Assembly (NCBI GenBank): GCA_039819545.1
Contig: JBCBRS010000003.1
Location: forward strand, 124,001-188,000
Direction of reading: 5' to 3'
DNA length: 64,000 nucleotides
DNA from: CALLPQ01 sp039819545
Lineage (GTDB): Bacteria; Pseudomonadota; Alphaproteobacteria; Caulobacterales; Parvularculaceae
Shown: positions 45,479-55,272 of the stretch, in pieces
Position numbering within the stretch: position 1 is the first letter of the stretch
How the letters are laid out: each line of letters starts with the position of its first letter
Position numbers and translations under genes: made by a program
The notes under the pieces: generated by a model
What the model saw: only the letters and a program-made list of their open reading frames with translations
What the model was told of the DNA's origin: nothing
Database searches by the model: none

Positions 45479-46152
45479 GGGCAATCAACCGTCCACTGAA
45501 GAAAATTGCTGAGAAAATGCAAGCCTGCCGCCTGGCTTTTCTCCGGATGGAACTGAACGCCCAAGAGGTTGCCCCGGCTGACCATGATGTTCAACGGTGC
45601 TCCCGCTCCGTAGGCGCAGGTGGCGACCACGGCGTCGGTGTTTTCCGCAGCGAAATGATAGGAGTGCAGAAAGTAGAAATCCGCACCGTCAAGCCCTGGT
45701 GCGGGCGTGCACACCGGATGGGGCTTGAGGATTTTGATCGCGTTCCAGCCCATATGCGGTACACGGACTGACTGGCCCTCCTCGCCGATGCGCATTACCG
45801 TGCCGGGAATATAGCCAAGGCCAGGTGTTTTCCCAAACTCAAGACCGCGGCTCGCCAGGATCTGCATCCCGACACAGATTCCCAAGACAGGTTTTTGTCC
45901 CTCGCTGACGATTTGGTCGAGAACCGCGCGCAGCCCGGTGATGGCCTTAAACCCGGCCATGCAGGCAGCAAATGCCCCAACACCGGGCAGAATAATCCGG
46001 TCCGCGTTTACGACGTCTTCAGCATCCCGCGTGACCTCGGCATTTACGGCAAGCCCGCGATCACTCGCGGCGCGTTCGACCGCTTTGTGTACGGATCGAA
46101 GATTGCCCACACCGAGGTCGATAATGGCTATGGTCGTTGGTGTTGCGGTCAT
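45475..46152 (-). CDS. hisH: Imidazole glycerol phosphate synthase glutaminase subunit HisH
   Basis: 225 residues. The class I glutaminase triad is visible: nucleophile cysteine in GICVGMQIL and the His-Glu pair in GVQFHPEKS. It supplies ammonia from glutamine to HisF. It lies 76 nt after hisB. Confidence 0.96.
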   Translation of the reverse strand: MTATPTTIAIIDLGVGNLRSVHKAVERAASDRGLAVNAEVTRDAEDVVNADRIILPGVGAFAACMAGFKAITGLRAVLDQIVSEGQKPVLGICVGMQILASRGLEFGKTPGLGYIPGTVMRIGEEGQSVRVPHMGWNAIKILKPHPVCTPAPGLDGADFYFLHSYHFAAENTDAVVATCAYGAGAPLNIMVSRGNLLGVQFHPEKSQAAGLHFLSNFLQWTVDCP

Positions 46153-46228
46153 GGGGTTGCCGTAACGCGGGCGCTAGCGGAAAGAAAGCGGAATCTGCCT
46201 CGCAGTCGGTAAGGCGCGGGCTGCCCGG

Positions 46229-46822
46229 TCAGCTCCCCAACATGCCTTTGGTTGAGGGCATGGCCTGCCCTGCCCTCGGATCAATTTCCAGACCCTGGCG
46301 AAATGCGCGCGCCGTCGCTTTGAAACAGCTCTCAATGATATGATGCGTATTTTCACCGTAGATGTTTTCCACATGCAAGCAGAGCCCGGCATTGGTGGCA
46401 AAGGCGTGAAACCATTCTTTGAAAAGCTCGGTATCCATGTCACCAATTTTTGGCCGTTTGAAATCAACCCGCCAGATCAGGTATGGCCGCTTCGCGATGT
46501 CCAGCGCCGCGCGCGACAAGGTTTCATCCATGGGGATGTAGGCATTGCCAAATCGGCGGATGCCTTTGCAGTCCCCAAGGGCCTCGGCAGTGGCCTGGCC
46601 CATCACAATGCCCACATCCTCGACGGTGTGGTGCATATCAATATGAAGATCGCCGGTGCACCGCACCGTCAAATCGATCAAAGAATGCTTCGCGAACCCC
46701 TCAAGCATATGGTCGAAAAACCCGATGCCGGTGTCGACATCGTATTTGCCCTCACCATCGAGGGTGAGGCTGACGGAGATATCCGTTTCCTTTGTCTGTC
46801 GATCAATGGTGGCGCTGCGCAT
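46229..46822 (-). CDS. hisB: Imidazoleglycerol-phosphate dehydratase
   Basis: 197 residues, monofunctional (no HisB phosphatase domain). The metal-binding motifs GFFDHMLEGFAKH, DLHIDMHHTVEDVG and HAFATNAG...HVENIYGENTHHIIE are complete. It dehydrates IGP to imidazole acetol phosphate. First his gene of the cluster; preceded 91 nt upstream by a small membrane protein on the same strand. Confidence 0.97.
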   Translation of the reverse strand: MRSATIDRQTKETDISVSLTLDGEGKYDVDTGIGFFDHMLEGFAKHSLIDLTVRCTGDLHIDMHHTVEDVGIVMGQATAEALGDCKGIRRFGNAYIPMDETLSRAALDIAKRPYLIWRVDFKRPKIGDMDTELFKEWFHAFATNAGLCLHVENIYGENTHHIIESCFKATARAFRQGLEIDPRAGQAMPSTKGMLGS

Positions 46823-46913
46823 GCGGGTGCTCTCTTTTTGGCGTCTCTCGGTGGCTTAGCGCATACTTATCAAGAAATGCCAACCGGTTGCTTGCCGCAG
46901 GCAAGCCAGGGCC

Positions 46914-47252
46914 TTAGCGGCCACATTGGCGCATGATGTCTGCTGGCCCTGTCCAGCCATCCAGTTTCAACAGTTCGCACGGGATCATTTCGCGACCAAA
47001 ATAGTTTGCTACGTAGGAGGCTCCAAACGCCAACGCCAGTGTGCCGACCCATTGGGCCACATTGATCAGCGGGTTGCTGCGGTCGTCGGCGCCCGCCCTT
47101 GCGTCATACTGAAGTTGGATTGCGATCAGCAACGACAGAACCAGACCACCGGGCAAAACCCACCATAAAGGTCCTTGGATCGCACCGGAGTAAACCTCCA
47201 GCAAAATAATGGTATAGGCCACCGCGCCGCTCAGCAGTCTCACAAATTTCAT
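46914..47252 (-). CDS. Small membrane protein, unknown
   Basis: 112 residues with three likely membrane helices at about 7-24, 27-46 and 64-84. No family was recognised. The final 28 residues contain two cysteines. It is codirectional with hisB and may be cotranscribed with the his genes, and it is divergent from hslV across 131 nt. Function unknown. Confidence 0.7.
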   Translation of the reverse strand: MKFVRLLSGAVAYTIILLEVYSGAIQGPLWWVLPGGLVLSLLIAIQLQYDARAGADDRSNPLINVAQWVGTLALAFGASYVANYFGREMIPCELLKLDGWTGPADIMRQCGR

Positions 47253-47383
47253 CGGTCTTTCTGACCCCCCTTGTTTTCACCCAATTCTGGTCCTGCCGGT
47301 CCTCGGCAGGCGCCCTAAACTAGGGTATCACATCACGAGTGTTGGACGGTGTCGTCTAACCCGTCCTAGCCTGAGGAGAGCAT

Positions 47384-47935
47384 ATGGCAATTGAGATGCA
47401 TGGCACAACAATTCTGGCGGTGCGCCGGGGCAACATGGTTTGCGTGGGCGGTGATGGGCAGGTGACCCTTGGCGATACAATGGTCAAAGGAGATGCGCGG
47501 AAAGTAAGGCGGATCGGCAGTGGCGGGAAGGTCATCGCGGGGTTTGCCGGGGCAACCGCCGATGCCTTCACGCTGTTGGAGCGGCTGGAAGGAAAGTTGG
47601 AACAATATCCCGGACAATTGACCCGGGCCGCCGTAGAGCTTGCGAAGGATTGGCGCACCGATCGATTTTTGCGACGGCTTGAAGCGATGTTGATCGTTGC
47701 CGATGCACAGGTGACGCTTACAATTTCCGGTGTTGGTGATGTGCTGGACCCTGAACATGGCATCACCGGTATTGGATCGGGCGGTGCCTACGCCCGCGCC
47801 GCCGCCCGGGCGCTTCTTGATGAAACAGATCTCGATGCCGAAGCCATTGTCCGAAAGGCCATGGCTGTGGCGGGGTCAATCTGCATCTATACAAATGATA
47901 ATTTGACGATCGAAACGATAAAAGTCGATGATTAA
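47384..47935 (+). CDS. hslV: ATP-dependent protease peptidase subunit HslV (ClpQ)
   Basis: 183 residues. GGAGAG lies just before the ATG. The N-terminus MAIEMHG is a 7-residue propeptide, after which TTILAVRR exposes the catalytic threonine (T8 in the precursor, T1 when mature); G-D-GQVTLG and the C-terminal IYTNDN block are typical. It forms a proteolytic dodecamer with the unfoldase HslU. hslU normally follows directly but is not present downstream or elsewhere in the window. Confidence 0.96.
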   Translation: MAIEMHGTTILAVRRGNMVCVGGDGQVTLGDTMVKGDARKVRRIGSGGKVIAGFAGATADAFTLLERLEGKLEQYPGQLTRAAVELAKDWRTDRFLRRLEAMLIVADAQVTLTISGVGDVLDPEHGITGIGSGGAYARAAARALLDETDLDAEAIVRKAMAVAGSICIYTNDNLTIETIKVDD

Positions 47936-48025
47936 GGAAAAAGTGGGCCCGGCACGTATCTGATCCAAGTCGGGCCGCCAATAGCCGGATTTATCATTCT
48001 GAAATCGAAACGACATAGGGATTTA

Positions 48026-49186
48026 ATGAGGTTTGATACCGGTAAGTATCTGCGTCGTCGCTGCGGCGTTATTGGTCCCTTCCTTGGCTCGGTCGTTACG
48101 GCAGCGGGCCTCATTCAGGCCGCGTGTTTCGGTTTCGCAGTCTGGGCACAGCCTCCAGATGTGGAGCCATCTCCATCCACGCTGCCTCAGTTTGATAGCC
48201 CAGTGGATTGTACAATTGACCCAATGGTCCCGGGCACCTGCCTCATTCAGCAATATGTCGATCTTGATCCAGGACCAGGCCGTCTTGACCATGGCTGCGG
48301 GCGGCTCAGCTATGACGGCGCCATCGGCACGGACTTTCGCACCGCAACCCTGTCTCAGATGCGCGCAGGCGTCAGCGTTCTTGCGGCGGCGGACGGCGTG
48401 GTTGAGGCGGTTCGCGACGGCATGGCGGATGTCTCAGTGCGCGAAATCGGTCTGGAAGCGGTGAGAGGGCGCGAAGCGGGCAATGGCGTCGTGGTCCGCC
48501 ATAGTGAAGATTGGGTCACGCAATATAGCCACTTGAAGAAAGGCTCGATTGTGGTCGGGCCGGGTGACAGAGTCTCGCGCGGGACGGTTTTGGGGCAGAT
48601 TGGCCTTTCGGGTAGCACCGAATTCCCCCATGTGGAGTTTGCAGTTCGCTATCGCGGCAGGCCGGTGGACCCTTTTGTGGGGCTTCCAAGCCCAGGACGC
48701 GGGTCTGAACCTGATGCAAAAACCGACGCTGGCACACCCTCGGACGCTGGGGCGACCTTGGTAAATGGCTGTAGCGGAGCGCGGACCCCCCTTTGGTCAG
48801 CTAGGGCGCTAGATGAATTTACCTACGTGCCGACAGGTATTCTGGCCATGGGTATTGCCACCGAAGCTGTAACAGAAGCGGCGGCGCGGGCCGGGCGGTA
48901 TGACCAGACCGCTTTGCGAAGTGATAGTCCGGCGCTCGTTGTCTGGGTCGACAGCTATGGCACGCAGAAAGGCGATGAGCAGCATTTTACTGTGCGCACC
49001 GCCAAGGGGGCCATGATCCATGATCGGACCTCCAAGCTTGAAAAGAACAATATTAGCTGGTTTGCCTTTTCCGGGCGACGCGCGCCCGCCAATGGCTGGC
49101 CGCCGGGGTCTTACCAGGCACGGTATTCCCTGATCCGTAATGAAAAGACGGTTGCGAGCCGGATAATTGAATTTGAGATTAGGTAG
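48026..49186 (+). CDS. M23/LytM-domain envelope protein with lost zinc ligands
   Basis: 386 residues with a signal peptide or anchor near residues 15-40. The LytM domain covers about residues 85-215. In active relatives the pattern is DGHKGTD...HLH; here the first site reads DGAIGTD (A99 instead of His, D103 kept) and the last reads PHVEF (H202 kept, E204 instead of His). The middle histidine in QYSHL (H169) is kept. Two of the usual zinc-site residues are thus changed, suggesting a non-catalytic LytM factor that may activate amidases or bind peptidoglycan, as EnvC and NlpD do. The C-terminal 145 residues (with VVWVDSYGTQKGDEQHF) look like a beta domain. Confidence 0.82.
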   Translation: MRFDTGKYLRRRCGVIGPFLGSVVTAAGLIQAACFGFAVWAQPPDVEPSPSTLPQFDSPVDCTIDPMVPGTCLIQQYVDLDPGPGRLDHGCGRLSYDGAIGTDFRTATLSQMRAGVSVLAAADGVVEAVRDGMADVSVREIGLEAVRGREAGNGVVVRHSEDWVTQYSHLKKGSIVVGPGDRVSRGTVLGQIGLSGSTEFPHVEFAVRYRGRPVDPFVGLPSPGRGSEPDAKTDAGTPSDAGATLVNGCSGARTPLWSARALDEFTYVPTGILAMGIATEAVTEAAARAGRYDQTALRSDSPALVVWVDSYGTQKGDEQHFTVRTAKGAMIHDRTSKLEKNNISWFAFSGRRAPANGWPPGSYQARYSLIRNEKTVASRIIEFEIR

Positions 49187-49243
49187 CGCTCTTTTCTGTA
49201 TCAAAGTGGGACAGGGTGCTCGCCTTCTGGCGCCAATCGCCCG

Positions 49244-50833
49244 TCACCAGGGTTTGGTCATACCGGCTGTCTTTGTTTCCAGGGCCGGGGCACCGGGGCG
49301 TCCGGTATGGTTTGACTGGCGGTAGCTGATGGCCTCGGCAAGATGCTGGCGAGCAATCGCCTCGGACCCATCCAGATCAGCAATGGTTCGTGCAACCCGC
49401 AAAACGCGATGATAACCGCGGGCCGAGAGGTTTAGCGCCTCTGTTGCCCGGCTCATCAATTGTTGGCCCGGTGCATCGGGTATGGCCACTTTCGCGAGCA
49501 GCGCGTCCGGCAAACTTGCGTTGGTACCTGATGATGAAGAGGCCTCGCCGTCCTTGGCCAGCGCGGCCATCCGCTGGGTTTGTCGTGTTCTTGCAGCGGC
49601 AATCCGGCTGGCAATCAAGGCGCTGGTTTCCCCGGTGGGCGGCGCGCACAGATCACCCGGTGCGACCGCTGGCAAGGTGACCGACAAATCCATCCGATCG
49701 AGCAGGGGACCGGACACCCGCGCCTGATAGAGCGCCTCACAATTGGGTCCACGCCCGCAATTGTTGCCGCTGGCCCGGCCATACCCGCACTTACAGGGGT
49801 TCATTGCCGCCACCAATTGGAACCGAGCGGGGTAGCGCACATGAAAATTTGCCCGGGCAATCAGCACGTCACCGGTCTCCAGGGGCTGACGAAGGCTATC
49901 GAGCACCGGGCTGGAAAACTCTGGCAGTTCGTCAAGAAACAGAACGCCGTGATGAGCGAGTGATGCCTCGCCTGGGCGCGCCTTGATGCCGCCGCCAACC
50001 ATCGCAGCCATGGAGGCCGAATGGTGCGGCGCGCGAAACGGCCGGGCACGCGTCAGACGCCCTTGATCCAGTAATCCTGCGATGGAGTGGATCATGGAAA
50101 CATCGAGCATCTCCGCCGCGGTAAGGGGGGGCAGCAGGCCCGGTAATCGAGCAGCGAGCATGGATTTACCTGCACCGGGCGGGCCAACCATCAGAAGGTT
50201 ATGACCTCCCGCCGCCGCAATCTCTAGGGCGCGCTTGGCTGTCTCCTGTCCGCGCACGTCGATCATATCCGGCGGTATGGCCTCAGCGGCCAATCCCCCT
50301 GGCTCCGGGCGCGACAGCACCTGATTGCCTTTGAAATGATTGACCAGCTGGATCAGGCTAACCGGCGCCAACAGATCAAAATCATCCCCGGCCCAGGCGG
50401 CCTCCGCGCCCACCGCAGCCGGGCAAATCAAGCCGAGATCCTTGCCATTGGCCGCAACGGCGGCGGGTAGGGCCCCGGTGACCGTTGTAATCGACCCGTC
50501 GAGACCAAGTTCTCCCATCACGGCAAAGCCGTCCGCCACATCGCGCGGCATGGCGCCAATTTCCATGAGCAGCGCCAACGCGATGGGCAGGTCAAAATGG
50601 CTTCCTTCCTTGGGAAGGTCCGCCGGCGCCAGATTGACCGTGATGCGTTTGGCAGGCAAGCCGAGGCCCACTGCGGTCAGCGCCGCGCGCACGCGTTCGC
50701 GCGCCTCTGACACCGCCTTATCGGGCAGGCCGACAATGGCAAACCCATTGGCTCCACCGCTCACTTGGACTTGGACGGTAACGGGCCGGGCTTCCACGCC
50801 GTGAAACGCAAATGTTTGTACCTGTGCAACCAT
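49244..50833 (-). CDS. comM: YifB/ComM family Mg-chelatase-like AAA+ ATPase
   Basis: 529 residues. A Lon-like ChlI domain at the N-terminus (FAFHGVEARPVTVQVQVSGG) is followed by the AAA+ core with Walker A GPPGAGKSMLA and Walker B VLFLDELPEF, and the Mg_chelatase C-terminal domain (RGYHRVLRVARTIADL). Known of ComM in Vibrio and others: a hexameric helicase promoting branch migration during integration of transformed DNA. Divergent from the lipoprotein at 51025. Complete, no damage seen. Confidence 0.95.
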   Translation of the reverse strand: MVAQVQTFAFHGVEARPVTVQVQVSGGANGFAIVGLPDKAVSEARERVRAALTAVGLGLPAKRITVNLAPADLPKEGSHFDLPIALALLMEIGAMPRDVADGFAVMGELGLDGSITTVTGALPAAVAANGKDLGLICPAAVGAEAAWAGDDFDLLAPVSLIQLVNHFKGNQVLSRPEPGGLAAEAIPPDMIDVRGQETAKRALEIAAAGGHNLLMVGPPGAGKSMLAARLPGLLPPLTAAEMLDVSMIHSIAGLLDQGRLTRARPFRAPHHSASMAAMVGGGIKARPGEASLAHHGVLFLDELPEFSSPVLDSLRQPLETGDVLIARANFHVRYPARFQLVAAMNPCKCGYGRASGNNCGRGPNCEALYQARVSGPLLDRMDLSVTLPAVAPGDLCAPPTGETSALIASRIAAARTRQTQRMAALAKDGEASSSSGTNASLPDALLAKVAIPDAPGQQLMSRATEALNLSARGYHRVLRVARTIADLDGSEAIARQHLAEAISYRQSNHTGRPGAPALETKTAGMTKPW

Positions 50834-51024
50834 GGGGCGAGACCTCCTACGGGCGTTTGCCTACACCATGGGCTGGAACAAAAAAAGAACAAATTTCATC
50901 TGTGACAAACAAAGACGATCCATGCGTGCCTCAAAGACAACATCAGGGCTGTTGTTTCGCGATGGGTTTTGGGTTTACTTTCAGCCCTACCGTGCAAGAC
51001 GGCTTGGGCTGTGGGGTCTTTGTG

Positions 51025-51957
51025 ATGAAAGAGCGTTTGGGGAATAGGCATTGGCGGTTTCCCCGCCTGGTGGTTGGTATGGCCAGCCTTGTGTCCCTCG
51101 GATTAGCGGCGGCAGGCTGTTCGACGACGGCGCCATCGGGGCCCGCTGTCGTTGGTAACACGGTCAGACCGGTGGTAGCGCCAAGTTCTGTCGCGTCGAA
51201 ACCAGAGCCCGCGCTCATCAAGGCAGCATTTGCGGCAGCAGCACAGGTAGAGCCCGAGGGCTTTTCCCTGTGTAATTGCAAAGAGAAGGTTGATCCGGTC
51301 AAAGCGCTCCTTGCCGAGGAGCGCGCCTTAACGCGCTCGTTAAAATACAGCCTGCGGACATTGCGGGAAAGTTTTGGGTATGTGGAGATTAACTGGATCA
51401 AAAAGGCGCTTTTTAGCCTCGATCAATACAATGCGAAAGATTTGGAAGAGCTGGGCCCTGAAGACACCATTGGCAGCCTCGAATACAATACCGCAACCGT
51501 GGAGGCGGTGAAAAATTTCCAATGTCTTTGGCATCCAAAAGCAAGCGACGGCACCTGTGATCAGGGGCGAACCACCGGGTGGATGACCTATCCGGAGGCG
51601 CGGGCTGCGATTTGCACATCAGGCTACGCTGGTAAAGACGACACAACTATATTGCTGGCGGGCTGGTATGCCAACGGGACGGTGTTCGAACGCAATCTTG
51701 CCTATGCCAACTGGCTGGTGAACAAACTGTCACGAAATTTGCCGCAGCTTATTCAGAATGCTGATAAGGGTCCGGACCGCGAATTCTATCTCGCTGTCGA
51801 ATCTGACGCGCGTATCCTGCAAAGCTTCATCAATTCCATGGTCAATGCCGAAGCGGAAATTAGGGAACTGACTAATGCGGAACGGGCGGCACTGCGCGGT
51901 GATGTGAATGCCGCGCGCACACTGAACGACATTTGTCCCCGCGGGTTTTCGCAATAG
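51025..51957 (+). CDS. Lipoprotein with peptidoglycan-binding-like segment
   Basis: 310 residues from the ATG at 51025 (a longer frame from 50812 would overlap comM). The leader SLVSLGLAAAGC gives lipidated C32. Around residues 150-195 the pattern YNTATVEAVKNFQ...GRTTGWMTYPEA resembles the PG_binding_1 repeat (a helical bundle that binds peptidoglycan or peptides). Several cysteines (CNCKEK, CLWHPK, CDQG, C in the tail) may form disulfides. No function known. The beta-helix gene follows after 19 nt, so the two are probably one transcript. Confidence 0.75.
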   Translation: MKERLGNRHWRFPRLVVGMASLVSLGLAAAGCSTTAPSGPAVVGNTVRPVVAPSSVASKPEPALIKAAFAAAAQVEPEGFSLCNCKEKVDPVKALLAEERALTRSLKYSLRTLRESFGYVEINWIKKALFSLDQYNAKDLEELGPEDTIGSLEYNTATVEAVKNFQCLWHPKASDGTCDQGRTTGWMTYPEARAAICTSGYAGKDDTTILLAGWYANGTVFERNLAYANWLVNKLSRNLPQLIQNADKGPDREFYLAVESDARILQSFINSMVNAEAEIRELTNAERAALRGDVNAARTLNDICPRGFSQ

Positions 51958-51976
51958 GCTCGATAAAGGGGGCATC

Positions 51977-53695
51977 GTGATGATTACTGATTGGCGCATC
52001 TCGTTCGTTGCCGTCGTGGCTGTGCTGGCTGCGTTTGAATTATTCGCTGACCCCGGCACGCCATCTGTCCTCAAATTATCGACGACGGCGCACGCCCAGA
52101 TTAATCCCCGCCCAATCCCGCCGCGCGGCGACGGGCCGCGAAAGAAGGGTCCGCGTTTTGAAGTGCCGTGCGGGCGCTGTCTTTCCGAGGCTATTTACGA
52201 CCCGCATTTGCCTGTGACCGATCGCAATCGGAACCATAAGTCCTTGCAACGTGCCATTGACAATACGCGCCCAGGCGGCCGGGTCATTGTGTACCGTGAT
52301 CGCAACAGAGCCTGGCTAGATCCGTTTTCTGTCCGTACCCCGAATATTACTATTCGTGCGGCCGATGCCGATGCAGGGGGCACGGTGGCGGTGCGCCAGG
52401 ACACGCAAAATTGCCTCACCGTTGCGCCGCGCGGTGGTCGTCGGTTCAGTGATGTGACCACCACGATTGAGGGTTTTACCTTTCTTGCCAATGATGGTGC
52501 ACTCGGTGCTTGTGTTGATGTGCGTAAGGGCACGCTAAAACTGATCAATACACGGATAGACCTTGGTGATAGTAACATTGTGGGCGTTGAGGTTGGGGCG
52601 ACCGCCGCTCTTGACTTTACCGGCAGCAATTATGACGAACACGGTATCTTTGCCGGCGTGATGGAATCGAGCTTGCCCGGTAATCCACGCAATGGCACGG
52701 GCATCGTTGCGGCTGCGTCCAAGGCAATTCGGCTTACCGGTGTTCGCCTTCAGGGACTGGCCGTCGCGCTTAATAGCCGGGCGGAGGTCAATGCCCTTAC
52801 GGGCGCACGCTTTTTCAATAACGGCGTTGGCGTGATGATTGAGGACGCCGCCATTGTTTCGGCTTACGCGCCCGGGCTTGCAGTCAATGGTGGGGCCTTT
52901 ATCGAAAACGGTGATGCCATTCGCCTGACGGCCGGTGGTTTTGGCGCGGTTGAGCGCCCCTCCGGGATTAGACCAACCATTGGTGCAGGATTAAAGGCAC
53001 CAACACCGTCGGCAAACAAGGCGCGGTTTTCCCGGCCTTTCCGCGGGCGCATTCTCGTGACGGCGGATGCCACGGATCAGGTACTCTTTGAACGGAATTT
53101 GCGCGGTATCAGCTTTGATGACGCTTACCCGTCGAACGGCTTTCGCGTGGAACGGGCGCAATTTGTTGGCCATCAAGTCCACGGCTTGCAGTTAAACCTG
53201 CCCCGCCGCGCAAAGGCTGAGCTGTTAAGCGTTGATTTTTACGATAACGCCAGATCCATCGTATTTTCCAATGCCTTTGATGGCGAACTGACGATTGCCG
53301 ATGGGTCCTCCCTCTTCGGCACGCCGCTGAATCGTGGCATCGTAGTTGAGGAGGGGCGAGGGCGCCTTAACATTGCCTTTGATAGTGTCCTTGGGGTCAG
53401 ACCGGTTTTCCTACTGGGTGCTTTTTTTGACGGTCTGCTTACGCTTGACGTCAAACTCGGCGCGGACCGCCATCTGATCTATTTTGATGGGGATGCAGAT
53501 TTGTGTCAGGCGAGCCTGCGCAAGAAGAATGAACGCCTTGCCTTCTTTGATGAGTTGAACGCGCTGCCTGTTTTCGTGAATGATCGGCAATTGGCGCTTT
53601 TGTTCGATGGGCTTGACGGCAGCTCGAGCCGCCGGTTGCGGGCGGTACAGGACGTTTTGTGCGGCCGCGTTCTCCCCCAGGCTACGCAGCGCTAG
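51977..53695 (+). CDS. Secreted right-handed beta-helix protein
   Basis: 572 residues. A signal peptide is likely cut after AHA in TTAHAQINP. Residues about 90-480 show short repeats rich in G, N, D and V spaced 20 to 25 residues (such as NITIRAAD, TIEGFTFLAND, LKLINTRIDLGD, LTGVRLQGLAVAL, ALTGARFFNNGVGVMI), as in pectate-lyase-like solenoids. No catalytic residues can be named. It follows the lipoprotein and precedes the Slam-like gene, which suggests an envelope or surface role. The N-terminal CGRC cysteine pair is of unknown use. Confidence 0.7.
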   Translation: MMITDWRISFVAVVAVLAAFELFADPGTPSVLKLSTTAHAQINPRPIPPRGDGPRKKGPRFEVPCGRCLSEAIYDPHLPVTDRNRNHKSLQRAIDNTRPGGRVIVYRDRNRAWLDPFSVRTPNITIRAADADAGGTVAVRQDTQNCLTVAPRGGRRFSDVTTTIEGFTFLANDGALGACVDVRKGTLKLINTRIDLGDSNIVGVEVGATAALDFTGSNYDEHGIFAGVMESSLPGNPRNGTGIVAAASKAIRLTGVRLQGLAVALNSRAEVNALTGARFFNNGVGVMIEDAAIVSAYAPGLAVNGGAFIENGDAIRLTAGGFGAVERPSGIRPTIGAGLKAPTPSANKARFSRPFRGRILVTADATDQVLFERNLRGISFDDAYPSNGFRVERAQFVGHQVHGLQLNLPRRAKAELLSVDFYDNARSIVFSNAFDGELTIADGSSLFGTPLNRGIVVEEGRGRLNIAFDSVLGVRPVFLLGAFFDGLLTLDVKLGADRHLIYFDGDADLCQASLRKKNERLAFFDELNALPVFVNDRQLALLFDGLDGSSSRRLRAVQDVLCGRVLPQATQR

Positions 53696-53829
53696 CCGCG
53701 GGGGCTGTCTCATCAACGCGGTTGCCTAACCGGAAATTAACCATAATCCACCAGACCTGATGGGGCCGTGTTGCGGGCTCTTCAGCCTGACCGTCCCGCA
53801 CGGCGTAAAGGGGCAGTCGTTATCCGGCT

Positions 53830-55212
53830 ATGGTTACAGTGCGCATCAATCCGTTCTTTTCCCATCATCGTCGACGCGCGCAAGTTTTGGGGTTTGCCGC
53901 ATTGTTCGTCCCGTTGTCGGTAGGGGTAGCGGCAGCGGTGCCGTCTGTGCTGCGTGAGGGTCCATCGCCGCAATTGCGGCTATCTCCGGCGGCCAGTATC
54001 GAGCTTACCCGTAAACTGATCGCTGATCGCAAGTTCGATCTTGCCGAGGAAGTCCTCAACACGCTTGATCAGGTCCCCGCTGACACTGTGGACAAGAATG
54101 AGCTTTTATTCCTACGGGGCCTCCTGGCGTTGGAGCGCGGTACCTTCAAAGCCGCGATTGAGATTTTCCGGACCATGCTTGATCAGCATCCTGAGGTCGT
54201 CCGTGTCCGGTTAGAGCTTGCTCGCGCGCTCTTCGGGGCGCGGCAGGACCGGGCAGCGGCCTATCATTTTCGTCTTGCCCTTGCCGGGAATATCAGTGAT
54301 GCCGCGCGCCAGAACATTCAGATGTTTTTGTGGTTGATTGAGAAACGCAAGGTCTGGCGCGTTAATGCGCGGGCTAATCTTGTACCGGATACAAATGTTT
54401 CAGCCGGGCCGCGCAACGCCACAATCGAATTGAACGGTATTCCATTTGAGCTCGATGAAAACGGTGTGGCGCGGTCTGGGATCGGCTTCACCGTCGCTGC
54501 GGTCGCTGAGGTCTTTCCTCGATTGTCAAAGCATTGGCGTCTTGAGGGGCGGGCTGGCGGTGCGTTTACGGATTATTCAAACCGGCCTTTCGATGATTTG
54601 AGCCTAACCGCAGAGGTGGGGCCGCGATATGAAAAAGAGGGGTTCACGTTGAGCGTCCTCGCGAATGCCAGTCGCCGTGTTTTTGGCGGTCGAGGCTTTA
54701 ACTACACTGCCGGTGGGCGGGTCGTTTTGCAAAAGGGATTGAACCGGCGCACGGCGTTCCAAACGAGTCTGGGTGCAGCACGGGTCACCTATGACCGCGA
54801 TGTGCAACGCAATGGTGCGCAATATTTCTTTGGGACCACGCTTCAACGCACGTTGACAGCGCGTAGCCTTGCCCGCGCAACCGTTACCGTGACGCGCGAG
54901 CAGACCGCGACCCCTAGCCTACGGAATACGACTTTTCAGGTGCGCACCGCCTATCGGCGTGAACTTCCCTGGGGGATTACGGCAGAGGCCGGGCCAAATT
55001 TCTATTATCGCCCGTTTGACGATACGGACCCCGACTTCGATCCGCGTTCAGACTGGAGCTACGGTGCATCGGTTTTCATTACCAAGCGTGACTGGCGGCT
55101 TTACGGTTTCGCACCGGTCTTCAGCTATGAATACATCCGCAATAATTCGACCATCGACCGGTTCAACTTTGATCGACACCGGGCGAATATCGGCATTACA
55201 CGAACATTTTAG
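53830..55212 (+). CDS. Slam-type surface lipoprotein assembly modifier (TPR plus DUF560 barrel)
   Basis: 460 residues. After a signal peptide (VGVAAAVPS) residues about 50-160 contain TPR helices (FDLAEEVLNTLDQ, LFLRGLLALERGTFKAAIEIFRTML). From about 172 a beta barrel begins with VNARANLVPDTNVSAGPRN, the hallmark of DUF560/Slam, and the protein ends in F (GITRTF), the BAM signal. Known of Slam in Neisseria: an outer-membrane protein that moves lipoproteins such as TbpB to the cell surface. It converges with a TbpB-like lipoprotein gene 60 nt away, an expected pairing. Confidence 0.86.
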   Translation: MVTVRINPFFSHHRRRAQVLGFAALFVPLSVGVAAAVPSVLREGPSPQLRLSPAASIELTRKLIADRKFDLAEEVLNTLDQVPADTVDKNELLFLRGLLALERGTFKAAIEIFRTMLDQHPEVVRVRLELARALFGARQDRAAAYHFRLALAGNISDAARQNIQMFLWLIEKRKVWRVNARANLVPDTNVSAGPRNATIELNGIPFELDENGVARSGIGFTVAAVAEVFPRLSKHWRLEGRAGGAFTDYSNRPFDDLSLTAEVGPRYEKEGFTLSVLANASRRVFGGRGFNYTAGGRVVLQKGLNRRTAFQTSLGAARVTYDRDVQRNGAQYFFGTTLQRTLTARSLARATVTVTREQTATPSLRNTTFQVRTAYRRELPWGITAEAGPNFYYRPFDDTDPDFDPRSDWSYGASVFITKRDWRLYGFAPVFSYEYIRNNSTIDRFNFDRHRANIGITRTF

Positions 55213-55272
55213 GATGTGGGCGAAAGACGCCTATGCCCGGATATACGATGTCAATACCCAGGCTAGGTTTCC

